Shown: positions 1 through 7,528, numbered from the stretch's first letter. The stretch: DNA of 9,886 nucleotides from Candidatus Eiseniibacteriota bacterium (GCA_005893185.1 VBOS01000237.1:1-9886), one strand, 5' to 3'. Translations and numbers: made by a program. The notes: generated by a model from the letters alone, not told the origin.

Positions 1-23
1 AGAGCCGCACTCCCGATCGCTGA

Positions 24-1823
24 GTGCCCATGGGCCGCCCGACCTTCCTCGCGCTCGCACTGTTCCTGACCGCGCCCGTTGTGGCCGGAGCAGCGCCGCG
101 GCCGGCCGCCGGCACGCCGCCGAGGGACGATCGGCCGCACGTCATCTACCGGATGTACGACAGCGGGAAGATCGAGAAGGTGGCCGCCCCCGCGCGGGTG
201 GACGGGCGATTGCCGGGTGTGTCGCTGTGGTCGGCTGCGACCGGCGCGGGTTTGCCCTCGACTGCCGCGATCGCGGACACCGACACCAGCTACGTCCAGC
301 TCCAATACGGGTTCGATCGCCCGTCGGACGGCGCCTGCCTGCCGCGCGGCTGGACGGCGCAGGAGCGCGCGAGCCTGGTGTTCGCGCATGTGGACACCAA
401 GTACCTGGTCAACGATGCCTACATCACGATGGGGTCCAAGGCGCTGTGGTTCGGAACCGACATGGGTGCAAATCCCGAGGAGGTCTTCACGAACGGGAAC
501 CTGGCGCTCACGTTCGAAGGCCGCGTCGACTTCCAAACCACGGGGACGATCATCGCCGCGACCTCGGGCAACAACTGGCTCGGCGTCCAGGGGCTGAAGA
601 GCGACGGAAAGTGGGGGAAGCTCGCTGCGCGCTGGGTGAGCTCCTCCGGATTCGCCTTCACGAGCACCGCCCCCGTGCGCGGCAAGGGTGAGTTCAAGTG
701 CACGGTGGCGACCCATCCGGACAGCCAGCCGGGGTTCCCGTTCGCTTCCCCCACGCGGCTGCGGCTCGTGCTGCAGACGAACCCCACAACCGGCGACGAG
801 GTTGCGGGGGGGCTCGGCACCTCCCCCACCCCCGAGGGCGCGGCGATCGTCGACAATCTCCGGCTGCGCGACCTGGGCGCCGGACCCGATCCCATTCCGC
901 TCCGCGATTTCGAGGACGGCGCCCTCGGGACCTGGACGCTTTCGGCGCTCAACGGCACCCCGGCCTCGCCCCAAACCATCCGCGATATTCCGGCGCCCGA
1001 CCCGAACATCTCGCTCGCGAAGGACTTCGATCCGAACGATCCCTCCTGCCTGTGGCAGTTCACGGCGCCCGGCGGCGAGGTCCCGGCGGGGAGGCACGTC
1101 TACCTCACGTCGCCCTGGTTCGCCCGGGAGGTCAGTCCGGACTCGACCTTCACGATCGACCTCCGGGTGAAATTCGCGCCCAACGGGATTAATCCCTTCT
1201 TCCTCGGACGCTTCGTGACAGCCTACCTGCGCGGCAAGAACGCGGGGGACACCTACCAGCGGCGTTTCTTCGCCCGCTGCTTTTTCCTCGTATTCGAACC
1301 TGGCACGAGCGACGCGGAAATGGCTCCCGAGGGATCGCCTTTCCACTATCCGTCCGATTTCGTTCCGACGGGAAGCGTCCACTGCGATTCGCTCCAGTTG
1401 GTCTTCGTCATTCTCGACTCCTTCGACCGCTTCAACGTGGACCCCGCCACGCGGGCGCCCACGCGGCTCCCCTGGATCGACGACGTCCGCCTCGTCCGGT
1501 CCCACGCCGATTCCGACTACGATGGCGTGAGCGACACGTTCGACGCTTGCCCGTCCGTCTGCGCGGCCGGCCAGGACGCCGACGGCGACGGCTGCGTGGA
1601 CGCGACGGCCACGCTACGGCACGTGGAGTCGTGGGCGAGCTCCAGCCTGCCCATCCACTACCGCATCTCCCAGAACGGCGACCCCCGCATCAGCGACGGG
1701 AGCGACCTCCAGGCGCTGCGCAATGCCTTCGCGACCTGGGCGGCGGTCCCGGGAGCGAACGTCCAGGTGGTCGAGGATCCGGTAACGCCGCAAAAGGACG
1801 CGAGCGCCACCGACGGCATCAAG
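24..1823 (+). CDS. Fragment 1: signal peptide, two beta-sandwich modules, calcium loop and start of matrixin protease
   Basis: The frame opens with GTG at 24, directly after an in-frame TGA at 21-23; ATG at 30 is an equally good start and neither has a clear Shine-Dalgarno. Residues 3-25 form a Sec signal peptide (MGRPTFLALALFLTAPVVAG, then an Ala-rich cleavage region). Residues about 75-281 and 290-491 look like two beta-sandwich modules, each closing with the same kind of strand, VDNLRLRD near residue 276 and IDDVRLVRS near residue 485. Residues 496-526 are an Asp-rich loop of thrombospondin type 3 style (DSDYDGVSD and DADGDGCVD), expected to bind calcium. From residue about 530 the sequence is the N-terminal half of a matrixin domain (LPIHYRIS, LRNAFATWAAVPG). 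True coding ends near 1823, codon 600. The nominal frame stays open to a stop at 3405-3407, but its product there is Arg/Gly-rich out-of-frame sequence and should not be trusted. Confidence 0.8.
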
Positions 1824-1832
1824 CACGCCCTT
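1820..1832 (+). other. Lesion 1: +1 frame change inside the matrixin domain
   Basis: Reading in the upstream frame gives ATDGIK then nonsense; reading in the next frame from 1822 gives STPFDDVMRLPGE. Dropping one base from AAGCACG restores DGINTPFDDVM, which fits the strand-turn normally preceding the zinc helix of matrixins. No slippery heptamer or stop codon suggestive of programmed frameshifting is present. One inserted base (or two deleted) explains it. Confidence 0.7.
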
Positions 1833-1839
1833 CGACGAC

Positions 1840-3441
1840 GTGATGCGGCTGCCGGGCGAGATCGTGGACGCGGACATCATCTTCAACCCGGCCGCCACCT
1901 TCCGCACGGCGACCGCGGGGCCGGCGAGCGGCAGCTTCGACCTCCAGAGCGTTGCGACCCACGAGATCGGGCACCTGCTCGGCCTGAGCCACAGCGGCGC
2001 CGCCGACGCCACGATGTTCCCGGTGCTCCAGACCGGCACGCTGGCCGCGAGCCTCGAATCCGACGACCAGGCCGCGATCGCAGCTGCCTATCCGGGCGTC
2101 CCTCTGCTCACGGACTACGGGAAGATCACGGGACGCGTGACCCGTGGCAAGAACGGCGCCCCGGTCCCGGGCGCGCTGGTGATGGCGGTCGCGCTCGCCG
2201 GCGGCAACCCGGCCGACACGGTCGCCTCCGATTACACGAACGAGAGCGGCGACTACGCCCTCTACCGCCTGCCGCCCGGCGACTACGCGGTGCGCGTCAC
2301 ACCGCTCGACGGCAGCGTGCCGGCGCTGGTGCCGGGCGCGATCAACGCGCGCGTCCAGGAGATCGCGCAGACCAACTTCCGGCCCGAGTGGTACGGCGGC
2401 CCCGAGAGCAACAACGACGATCCCGATGTGCGCGAGACCATCGCCGCCACGGCCGGCGGGGCGTACACAGCCAACGTGATGACGAACATCGACGTGACGC
2501 CGCCCACGGTGGGCTCCGTGTCGCCCGTGGGCTCCGCCACCGACATCCGCATCGACACGCCGATCCTCGTCACGTTCAGCGAGCCGGTCTTCGCGGACTC
2601 GATCGGCCGAGCGTTCAAGCTGCGCGCGGTGGGCGGAGGCGGCACCCTCGGCGGGCGCGGGCAGCTCCTCACCCCCGGCCTGAGCTTCGTGTTCGTGCCC
2701 GACGACGCGCTGGCCTTCTCGACCGATTACGAGATCCAGCTCACCCCGTCGCTCCTGGACGTCGAGGGCAACGCGCTCGCCACGACCTTCACGAGCACGT
2801 TCCGCACCCAGAACCAGCCCCCGGTCTCGATCACCGGCCTCGCCCCGCGCGAGGCGCCGGTCGGTGCGCTGGTGACGCTCACTGGCACCGGCTACAACGC
2901 GAGCGTCCAGAACAAGGTCTATTTCAGCACCAGCTCGGGCTTCGCGGGCTACGTGCTGGGCACGATGGTGACGCCCACCTCCATGGTGGCCGAGGTGCCG
3001 AGCGATGCTGTGAGCGGCCCGGTCAAGGTCAACGTGGGCGGGCAGGAGAGCAACGTCTTCTCGTTCAGCCTGCTCACGTCGTCGGTCGATGCGCCGTCCC
3101 CGAGCATCGACGCCGTCACGGTCGCCTTCCCGCCGACCGACGTCGTGCTGGCACCGGACGCCAAGACCGCGTTCGCCGTCGGCAGCGGCGGGTTCGCGCG
3201 TATCAACCTCGATCCGTTGCGGCCCTCGTACCGGCAGGCGATCGCCACGGCGCTCGATTCGTGCGAGCACGTGGCGCTGCTGCCGGGTGGCTTGCGCGCC
3301 TACGTGACGCGCCCCAGCAAGGGCGACGTGGTCGAGGTGGACGCCGATCCCCAAAGCGGTACGTTCGGCCAGGCGCTCGCCTTCATCCCGCTGCCGGGGG
3401 CGCCTGAGGGCATCGCCGTGGCCCCGAGGACGTCGACGTGA
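1840..3441 (+). CDS. Fragment 2: matrixin catalytic half, Big_5 and IPT domains, first two blades of propeller 1
   Basis: The open frame can start at GTG 1840, but sensible coding reaches back to about 1822 (STPFDDVMRLPGEIVDADIIFN), so 1840 is not a real start; no Shine-Dalgarno precedes it. HEIGHLLGLSH gives the three zinc-ligand histidines (codons at 1960, 1972, 1990) and the catalytic Glu. The Met-turn ATMFP follows (Met codon 2014). This is the matrixin/M10 metzincin signature, so peptide-bond hydrolysis is the expected activity. Next come a carboxypeptidase-regulatory-like beta domain (about 2119-2320, GRVTRGKNGAPVPGALV), a Big_5/SbsA-like Ig domain (about 2494-2811), and an IPT/TIG domain (about 2818-3070, ITGLAPREAPVGALVTLTGTGY). 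Two propeller blades follow, then blade 3 breaks off. The stop TGA at 3439-3441 comes just after blade 3 loses its frame and overlaps the next GTG. The protease half alone lacks both export signal and propeller closure. Confidence 0.8.
   Translation: MMRLPGEIVDADIIFNPAATFRTATAGPASGSFDLQSVATHEIGHLLGLSHSGAADATMFPVLQTGTLAASLESDDQAAIAAAYPGVPLLTDYGKITGRVTRGKNGAPVPGALVMAVALAGGNPADTVASDYTNESGDYALYRLPPGDYAVRVTPLDGSVPALVPGAINARVQEIAQTNFRPEWYGGPESNNDDPDVRETIAATAGGAYTANVMTNIDVTPPTVGSVSPVGSATDIRIDTPILVTFSEPVFADSIGRAFKLRAVGGGGTLGGRGQLLTPGLSFVFVPDDALAFSTDYEIQLTPSLLDVEGNALATTFTSTFRTQNQPPVSITGLAPREAPVGALVTLTGTGYNASVQNKVYFSTSSGFAGYVLGTMVTPTSMVAEVPSDAVSGPVKVNVGGQESNVFSFSLLTSSVDAPSPSIDAVTVAFPPTDVVLAPDAKTAFAVGSGGFARINLDPLRPSYRQAIATALDSCEHVALLPGGLRAYVTRPSKGDVVEVDADPQSGTFGQALAFIPLPGAPEGIAVAPRTST
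3418..3441 (+). other. Lesion 2: -1 frame change inside propeller 1 blade 3, with GTGA overlap
   Basis: GIAVAP in the upstream frame is followed by RTST and stop, while the other frame gives EDVDVTSALYRHVL, the next part of the blade. One extra base in the CCCC run at 3422-3425 would join them. Blade 3 is also shorter than its neighbours and lacks the usual PDG loop, so more than one base may be missing. The overlap of TGA and GTG resembles translational coupling but is more simply a by-product of the frame change. Confidence 0.65.
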
Positions 3442-4877
3442 CGAGCGCGCTCTATCGTCACGTGCTGCGCGAGATCCCGGTGCCGAACGCGATCCTGGCA
3501 GGCGGAATCGCGATCGACCCGCGGCGCGAGCGGCTCGTCCTCACCACCAAGAACCTCGGTATGGTCTCGGTGGATCTCGATTCCACGGAGATCGTGACCA
3601 CCCTGAGCAGCCAGGTCGGCGGCGCGGGGGTTGCGGTCACGCCGGGCGGGAATCGAGTGCTGGCGGTGGCGCCCGCTCCTGATGCCGGCACGATCCTGTT
3701 CGCCGATCCGCTCGGCCCATCGGGCTCGGTCGTGGTGGGGGGCGACGCGCGCGACATCAAGATCTCTCCCGACGGCGCGACCGCGCTGGTCACGAACGCG
3801 GGGCTCGGGCGGCTCCAGGTGCTGGACGTCACGCAGTCGACGCCGCGGCTGGTGGCGAACGTGGCGACCGGCTCGGCGCCGGTGGCGGTGGGGGTCAGCG
3901 GGGGAGGGACCGACGTGGCTGTCGCCAATTTCGCCGGGCGCACGATCGGCTTCTATCACGTTGTGAGCACCGCGACGCCAGTGCGCGCCACGCCCCCGAT
4001 CGCGATGACCGGAGACGCGGTGGCGGTGGCCGTGACCGGCGGCACGCTCCCTTCCGGCACGGTGGTCGAGACCGGAGCGGCGAGCGGAGCTGCGCTCCAC
4101 GTCGTCCCTTCGGCGGCCGCGTTCCGGGTGCCGGCCGTGGAGCCCGCCTCCACCACCGTCACCCTGATCAGCGACGGCGTGCGCTCGCTCGGTCTCCCCT
4201 TCGAGGTCGTGGAGCCGATTCCCACCCTCGATCCGCGCCCGACCGGCATCACGCTCGACCCGGTGGACGCCGACTGCGGCGCGGGCCCCGTGGATGGAGC
4301 GTTGCGCATCCTGCGCCTCTCGCCCGACGGCAAGCTTATCGCGGTGAGCCGCGAGGGCCCCTCCTGCGCGCGTGTGGACGTGTACCAGGCAGCGCCGGGG
4401 GGTGCTACCGCGCTCGGCGCGCGCCTCGTCGATGGCGCGAGCCTCCCGGGGGCCACGGCCCTCCGCGATCTGGCGTTCACGCCGGACGGCAAGAAGCTGT
4501 GGGTCGCGACCGACGCGGAGGGATTGTTCGAGGTCGACGTCGACACGCAGAGTGGAGGATTCGGCTCGGTGCTGCCGTTCGGCGGCGCCACGGTGGGCTC
4601 GGCGCGCGCGTTGGCCGCGGACCCGATGGGGCGCTACGTGGTGGCCGCGGTCGATGTGACGCCGGGCGTCCATCGCATCCAGCTCTGGTCGCCGGGCCGC
4701 ACGCTTTCCACCTCCGTCGATCTCCCCGGGCCGGTGCACGCGCTCGCGGCAACGCCCGACGGCCGCTACGCGATCGCGGGCGGCGAGGGCCGGGCCTACG
4801 TCGTCGATCTCGCGTCCCCGGCGCTGGTCGCCAGCACGCCGCTCCACACGAACGTGCCGCACGACGTGGTCACGTAG
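3438..4877 (+). CDS. Fragment 3: rest of propeller 1, IPT-like linker, first half of propeller 2
   Basis: Coding continues in a new frame from about 3426. The nominal start is GTG 3438, which overlaps the previous TGA and has GAGGA at 3426-3430 seven bases upstream. Residues up to about 175 supply blades 3-7 of propeller 1, with typical loops such as AVTPGGNRVLAV and KISPDGATALVTN. Residues about 176-285 are an IPT/Ig-like linker ending near LISDGVRSLGLPFEVVEP. From nucleotide 4296 a second propeller starts, with four blades marked by SPDGKLIAV, TPDGKKLWV, DPMGRYVVA and TPDGRYAIA. The frame stops at TAG 4875-4877 inside blade 5 (VPHDVVT then stop). The same frame resumes at once with AVTTNSRHATGLFPGGAIAI, which completes the blade. 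No enzymatic residues are visible; such propellers usually act in binding. There is no signal peptide, so an independent cytoplasmic product is unlikely to be functional. Confidence 0.75.
   Translation: MTSALYRHVLREIPVPNAILAGGIAIDPRRERLVLTTKNLGMVSVDLDSTEIVTTLSSQVGGAGVAVTPGGNRVLAVAPAPDAGTILFADPLGPSGSVVVGGDARDIKISPDGATALVTNAGLGRLQVLDVTQSTPRLVANVATGSAPVAVGVSGGGTDVAVANFAGRTIGFYHVVSTATPVRATPPIAMTGDAVAVAVTGGTLPSGTVVETGAASGAALHVVPSAAAFRVPAVEPASTTVTLISDGVRSLGLPFEVVEPIPTLDPRPTGITLDPVDADCGAGPVDGALRILRLSPDGKLIAVSREGPSCARVDVYQAAPGGATALGARLVDGASLPGATALRDLAFTPDGKKLWVATDAEGLFEVDVDTQSGGFGSVLPFGGATVGSARALAADPMGRYVVAAVDVTPGVHRIQLWSPGRTLSTSVDLPGPVHALAATPDGRYAIAGGEGRAYVVDLASPALVASTPLHTNVPHDVVT
4875..4877 (+). 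other. Lesion 3: in-frame TAG inside propeller 2 blade 5
   Basis: The same frame is coding on both sides: VPHDVVT before and GAVTTNSRHATGL after. A C-to-A change from TCG (Ser) would explain it, as would a small in-frame deletion removing the PDG-type loop expected here. There is nothing to suggest that TAG is recoded in this window: the CHAT gene also ends in TAG (positions 8535-8537 on the opposite strand), after a natural domain end. Confidence 0.65.
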
Positions 4878-4883
4878 GGGGCT

Positions 4884-7445
4884 GTGACCACGAACTCGCG
4901 CCACGCGACCGGGCTCTTCCCCGGCGGCGCGATCGCCATCTGGAACGTCGATCCCTCCGTCGGGGCTGTGGGCGGCGAGATCTATTTCGGCCCGGTGCCC
5001 GGTGCCGAGTCCCGGACGTTCAGCCAGCTCGTGCCGGCCTCCGACGGGACCGGCGTCGTGGCGGGATGCGCGGACTGCGACACGCTGACCCGCATCACGC
5101 CCGGCCCCGCCCCGGGCGTCTCGAGCGCTTCGCTGGGCAGGCACTCCCGAGCGCTCGCCCGCTCGGCAGATGGGCGCACGCTGTGGGCCGGCGACTGGAA
5201 CGACGGGACGCTCGTGGGGACGGTCACAGCTCACACCCTGAGCCCGGGCAGCACGTTCGCGCTCGTCACCGGGGCGGGGCAGAGCGCGGCCGTCGGCCAG
5301 ACGCTTCCTCTTCCGGTGCGCGTCCATCTCCTGGACGACGCGGCGGGTCGCGACGTCTCCGGGGCACTGGTGCGCTTCACGCTCGCGAGCAGCGCGCAGG
5401 GCGCGATCGACGGGGCCGCCCTCGAGGTGGTCAAGCCCACGGACGCGGGGGGAGAGGCGGAGGCCACATGGACGATGCCGCCCTTCGCCGCCGACGTGAG
5501 CATGACGGTCGCGGCGCTCGGCATTCCCGGCGCGACGCTCGACGTGAGCGCGCGATCGACCGTGGACGACAGCCTGGTGCCGCCTTCGCCGCTCGAGATC
5601 GGCCCGCCTGCCGGCGCCGCCGGGATCAACGCCGGCTCCGAGTTCTTCGTGCGCTTCAACCAGCGCATGGCTTCCGCTGGCGCCGACTCGGGCTCAATGG
5701 TGGTCGTCAATCACGGGCGGGCCGCCTTCACCGTGCGCTTCCAGGACGACGGCCGCAGCATGTTCTTCAAGCCGTGGGTGCCGCTCGCCTACGGCGCAGC
5801 CTGTACGCTCGTGGTGCATTCGCCGCTGCGCGATCAGCAGGGCCAGGCGCTACCCGCCGAGTTCCGCTCCGCCTTCACGGCGCAGCTGCCGCCATCTCTC
5901 GCGATCGAGTCCCTGAGCCCGCCCTCGGCGCCGGCGGGCGCACCCGTCACCATCAACGGCGACGGATTCAGCGCCATCCCGAGCGCCAACACCGTCTCGT
6001 TCAACGGCGCGGTGGCGCCTGTGACGTCGGCGAGCTCCGTCTCGCTCGTCGCTACCGTGCCGGCCTCCGCCACCAGCGGGCCGCTCACGGTGAGCGTCGG
6101 CGCCGCCACCAGCGCGCCGGTTCCCTTCATCGTGTTTCCGCCAAATCCGACGCCGCTGCGGTTCGAGGTCCAGGCCGATGCGCGGCACGGCATCGAGGCG
6201 ATCCGGATCACGCCCGACGGCACCCGCGCCTACATTACGCTGCCGGCGGCCAACAGCGTGCTCGCGTTCGACATCCCGCAGCGCAGGGTCATCAAGACCA
6301 TTCCGGTGGGGTTGAAGCCGCAAGGGATCGCCATCGAGCCCGACGGCCGCTACGCGTACGTGGCGAACACGGGAGGCGACGACGTGAGCGTCATCGACAT
6401 CGATCCCGCATCCCCGACCTACCACAAGACGCTGCCCGGGCCCATCCACCCGATCCGGGTGGGCGACGCCCCCAAGGACGTCGCGGTCTCGGCATTCGGT
6501 CCCACGATCCTCGTGATCAACGAGGGCAGCCAGACGGTCAGCATCATCGACGCCAACTCGGGGGCGGGCACGTTCGATCGGGTCACGGCCAGCGTCAGCG
6601 TCGGGTCGGGGGGCCGGAACATCACCGTCACGCCCGACGGCACGCGCGCCTACGTCGCGACGCAAGACGGGATCGCCGTCATCGACGTCGCGAGCCGGGC
6701 TGTGACGTCTACGATCAAGACCGGCTCGGGCGGCCAGAGCGTCACGGTGAGCCCCGACGGCACCGTGCTGTTCGCGCTCGGCGACACCGGCACGCTCTCC
6801 GTCATCGACATCGCACCGGGGAGCGCCACCTACAACCGGGTCGTGAGCACGAAGTCCGTCGGCTCGGGCGGCCAGAGCGTCACGGTGAGCCCCGACGGCA
6901 CGCTGCTCTACCTGACACTCCACGATCTCAACATCACCCAGGTGTTCCATATTCTCCGGGGAGCTGCCGGCGGTGGCGGCAGCGGCATCGCCCCCGGCGA
7001 GCCGACCAGCCTCGGGCCGCCCGAGACCATCGACGTGGGCGACGGTCCGGCCGGGCTCGCGATCATGCCCGACGGCTCGGCTGCGCTGGTGGCGAACGAG
7101 GTCTCGGGCACCGTGAGCCTGCTCCATGCCACTCCGGTTGTGACCGAGGTTCCGGCCGCGCCACGCGCGGCCGAGATCGGACTCGCGGTCCATCCCACGC
7201 CGAGCCTCGGGGCCGCGGCGATTCACTTCAGCCTGACGAAGCGGACCGAGGTCGAGATCGAGATCTTCGACCTGCAGGGCCGCCGCGTGAGGCGCCTGGC
7301 CGCCGGAGTCTTCGACGCCGGCCCGCACACGGTCCCCTGGAACGGCGCGGACCGCGACGGCGGGCAGGTGGGCGCGGGCATTTACTTCGTGCGGATGAAG
7401 GCCGAGGGGCGGACGCTGCACGCGCGGGTGGTGTGGCTGAGGTGA
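4884..7445 (+). CDS. Fragment 4: end of propeller 2, Big_1, Big_5, IPT, seven-bladed YVTN propeller 3, FlgD-like C-terminal module
   Basis: This segment is in the same frame as fragment 3 and follows its TAG by two codons. GTG 4884 is the nominal start, but the AGGGGG at 4876-4881 lies only two bases away, too close for a normal ribosome site. Residues 1-118 finish blades 5-7 of propeller 2. Then come a Big_1/invasin-like domain (about 120-232, with the SGALVRFTL style strand), a Big_5-like domain (about 236-333), an IPT/TIG domain (about 336-418, IESLSPPSAPAGAPVTINGDGF), and a seven-blade YVTN-type propeller (about 428-753) with PDG loops in six blades. Residues about 769-853 are a FlgD-like/type-A-like module (EIEIFDLQGRRVRRL, WNGADRDGGQVGAGIYFVRM). 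In related bacteria such tails sit at the end of exported proteins and are thought to aid secretion or attachment. The stop is TGA 7443-7445. Confidence 0.82.
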   Translation: MTTNSRHATGLFPGGAIAIWNVDPSVGAVGGEIYFGPVPGAESRTFSQLVPASDGTGVVAGCADCDTLTRITPGPAPGVSSASLGRHSRALARSADGRTLWAGDWNDGTLVGTVTAHTLSPGSTFALVTGAGQSAAVGQTLPLPVRVHLLDDAAGRDVSGALVRFTLASSAQGAIDGAALEVVKPTDAGGEAEATWTMPPFAADVSMTVAALGIPGATLDVSARSTVDDSLVPPSPLEIGPPAGAAGINAGSEFFVRFNQRMASAGADSGSMVVVNHGRAAFTVRFQDDGRSMFFKPWVPLAYGAACTLVVHSPLRDQQGQALPAEFRSAFTAQLPPSLAIESLSPPSAPAGAPVTINGDGFSAIPSANTVSFNGAVAPVTSASSVSLVATVPASATSGPLTVSVGAATSAPVPFIVFPPNPTPLRFEVQADARHGIEAIRITPDGTRAYITLPAANSVLAFDIPQRRVIKTIPVGLKPQGIAIEPDGRYAYVANTGGDDVSVIDIDPASPTYHKTLPGPIHPIRVGDAPKDVAVSAFGPTILVINEGSQTVSIIDANSGAGTFDRVTASVSVGSGGRNITVTPDGTRAYVATQDGIAVIDVASRAVTSTIKTGSGGQSVTVSPDGTVLFALGDTGTLSVIDIAPGSATYNRVVSTKSVGSGGQSVTVSPDGTLLYLTLHDLNITQVFHILRGAAGGGGSGIAPGEPTSLGPPETIDVGDGPAGLAIMPDGSAALVANEVSGTVSLLHATPVVTEVPAAPRAAEIGLAVHPTPSLGAAAIHFSLTKRTEVEIEIFDLQGRRVRRLAAGVFDAGPHTVPWNGADRDGGQVGAGIYFVRMKAEGRTLHARVVWLR
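6722..6901 (+). repeat. 42-bp exact direct repeat marking two adjacent propeller blades
   Basis: Positions 6722-6763 and 6860-6901 are identical, 138 bp apart, exactly 46 codons, which is one blade. Both encode GSGGQSVTVSPDGT. The preceding blade at about 6604-6645 carries a diverged version (GSGGRNITVTPDGT). Within the same domain the stretches at 6208 and 6628 are also nearly identical over 26 bases, 420 bp apart. This indicates recent blade duplication or gene conversion within propeller 3. Confidence 0.9.
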
Positions 7446-7475
7446 CGGCGGGCCGCCCGCGGTTGTCCACGCGGT

Positions 7476-7491
7476 CCCGATCCGGATCGGG
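7476..7491. repeat. Perfect 16-bp palindrome between the giant gene and the FecR gene
   Basis: CCCGATCCGGATCGGG is its own reverse complement and sits 31 bp after the stop of the upstream gene. As RNA it could form a 6-bp GC-rich stem with a CCGG loop, followed by TTCCCTC rather than a clean U run. It could be a weak terminator, or a dimeric-protein operator for the downstream gene. The surrounding 83-bp spacer also has a tandem GACCACG pair at 7505-7518. No promoter boxes could be called. Confidence 0.45.
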
Positions 7492-7517
7492 TTCCCTCAC
7501 GTCCGACCACGGACCAC

Positions 7518-7522
7518 GGAGG
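7518..7522 (+). promoter_or_regulatory. Shine-Dalgarno of the FecR-domain gene
   Basis: GGAGG lies six bases before ATG 7529, the best ribosome binding site in the window. It fixes the start of this gene even though the frame is open far upstream. Confidence 0.8.
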
Positions 7523-7528
7523 CATCGA

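Larger units (their letters stand above)
24..7445 (+). pseudogene. Interrupted giant exported matrixin-protease / triple beta-propeller protein (reconstructed whole)
   Basis: Four adjacent open segments on this strand read as consecutive parts of one protein of about 2,470 residues. They use frames 24-1823, about 1822-3438, 3426-4874 and 4878-7445. The joins need one base removed near 1822-1824, one base added near 3422-3426, and a sense codon in place of TAG at 4875-4877. The reconstructed order is signal peptide, two beta-sandwich-like modules, calcium loop, matrixin protease, regulatory-like domain, Big_5, IPT, propeller 1, IPT-like linker, propeller 2, Big_1, Big_5, IPT, propeller 3, FlgD-like tail. 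Only the first fragment has an export signal and only the last has the C-terminal module, so separately translated pieces would make little sense. What I see is the continuity of domains across each lesion. Whether the cause is real gene decay or consensus error in a GC-rich assembly cannot be decided from this sequence. The product, if intact, would be secreted or surface-attached. Confidence 0.78.

Noticed and set aside
1820..3441. Programmed ribosomal frameshifting as an explanation for lesions 1 and 2
   Set aside because: No slippery heptamer, no nearby stop that would pause ribosomes at lesion 1, and the shifts go in opposite directions. Indels are simpler.
4875..4877. TAG recoded as an amino acid
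   Set aside because: The CHAT gene also ends at TAG after a natural family C-terminus, and the other lesions in the same gene are indels, so a general recoding is unnecessary.
3300..5327. Long open frame of 675 codons on the - strand
   Set aside because: Arg/His/Asp-rich antisense product opposite recognisable propeller blades; a typical shadow of GC-rich coding DNA.
6200..7140. CRISPR-like or other interspersed repeat array
   Set aside because: The periodic similarity is in-frame propeller-blade repetition with variable unit lengths and diverged copies, not identical repeats with unique spacers.
5850..7421. Long open frame of 523 codons on the - strand (and a similar one at 1819-3354)
   Set aside because: Same low-complexity antisense composition; no start signals, no domains, and complete overlap with well-supported coding.
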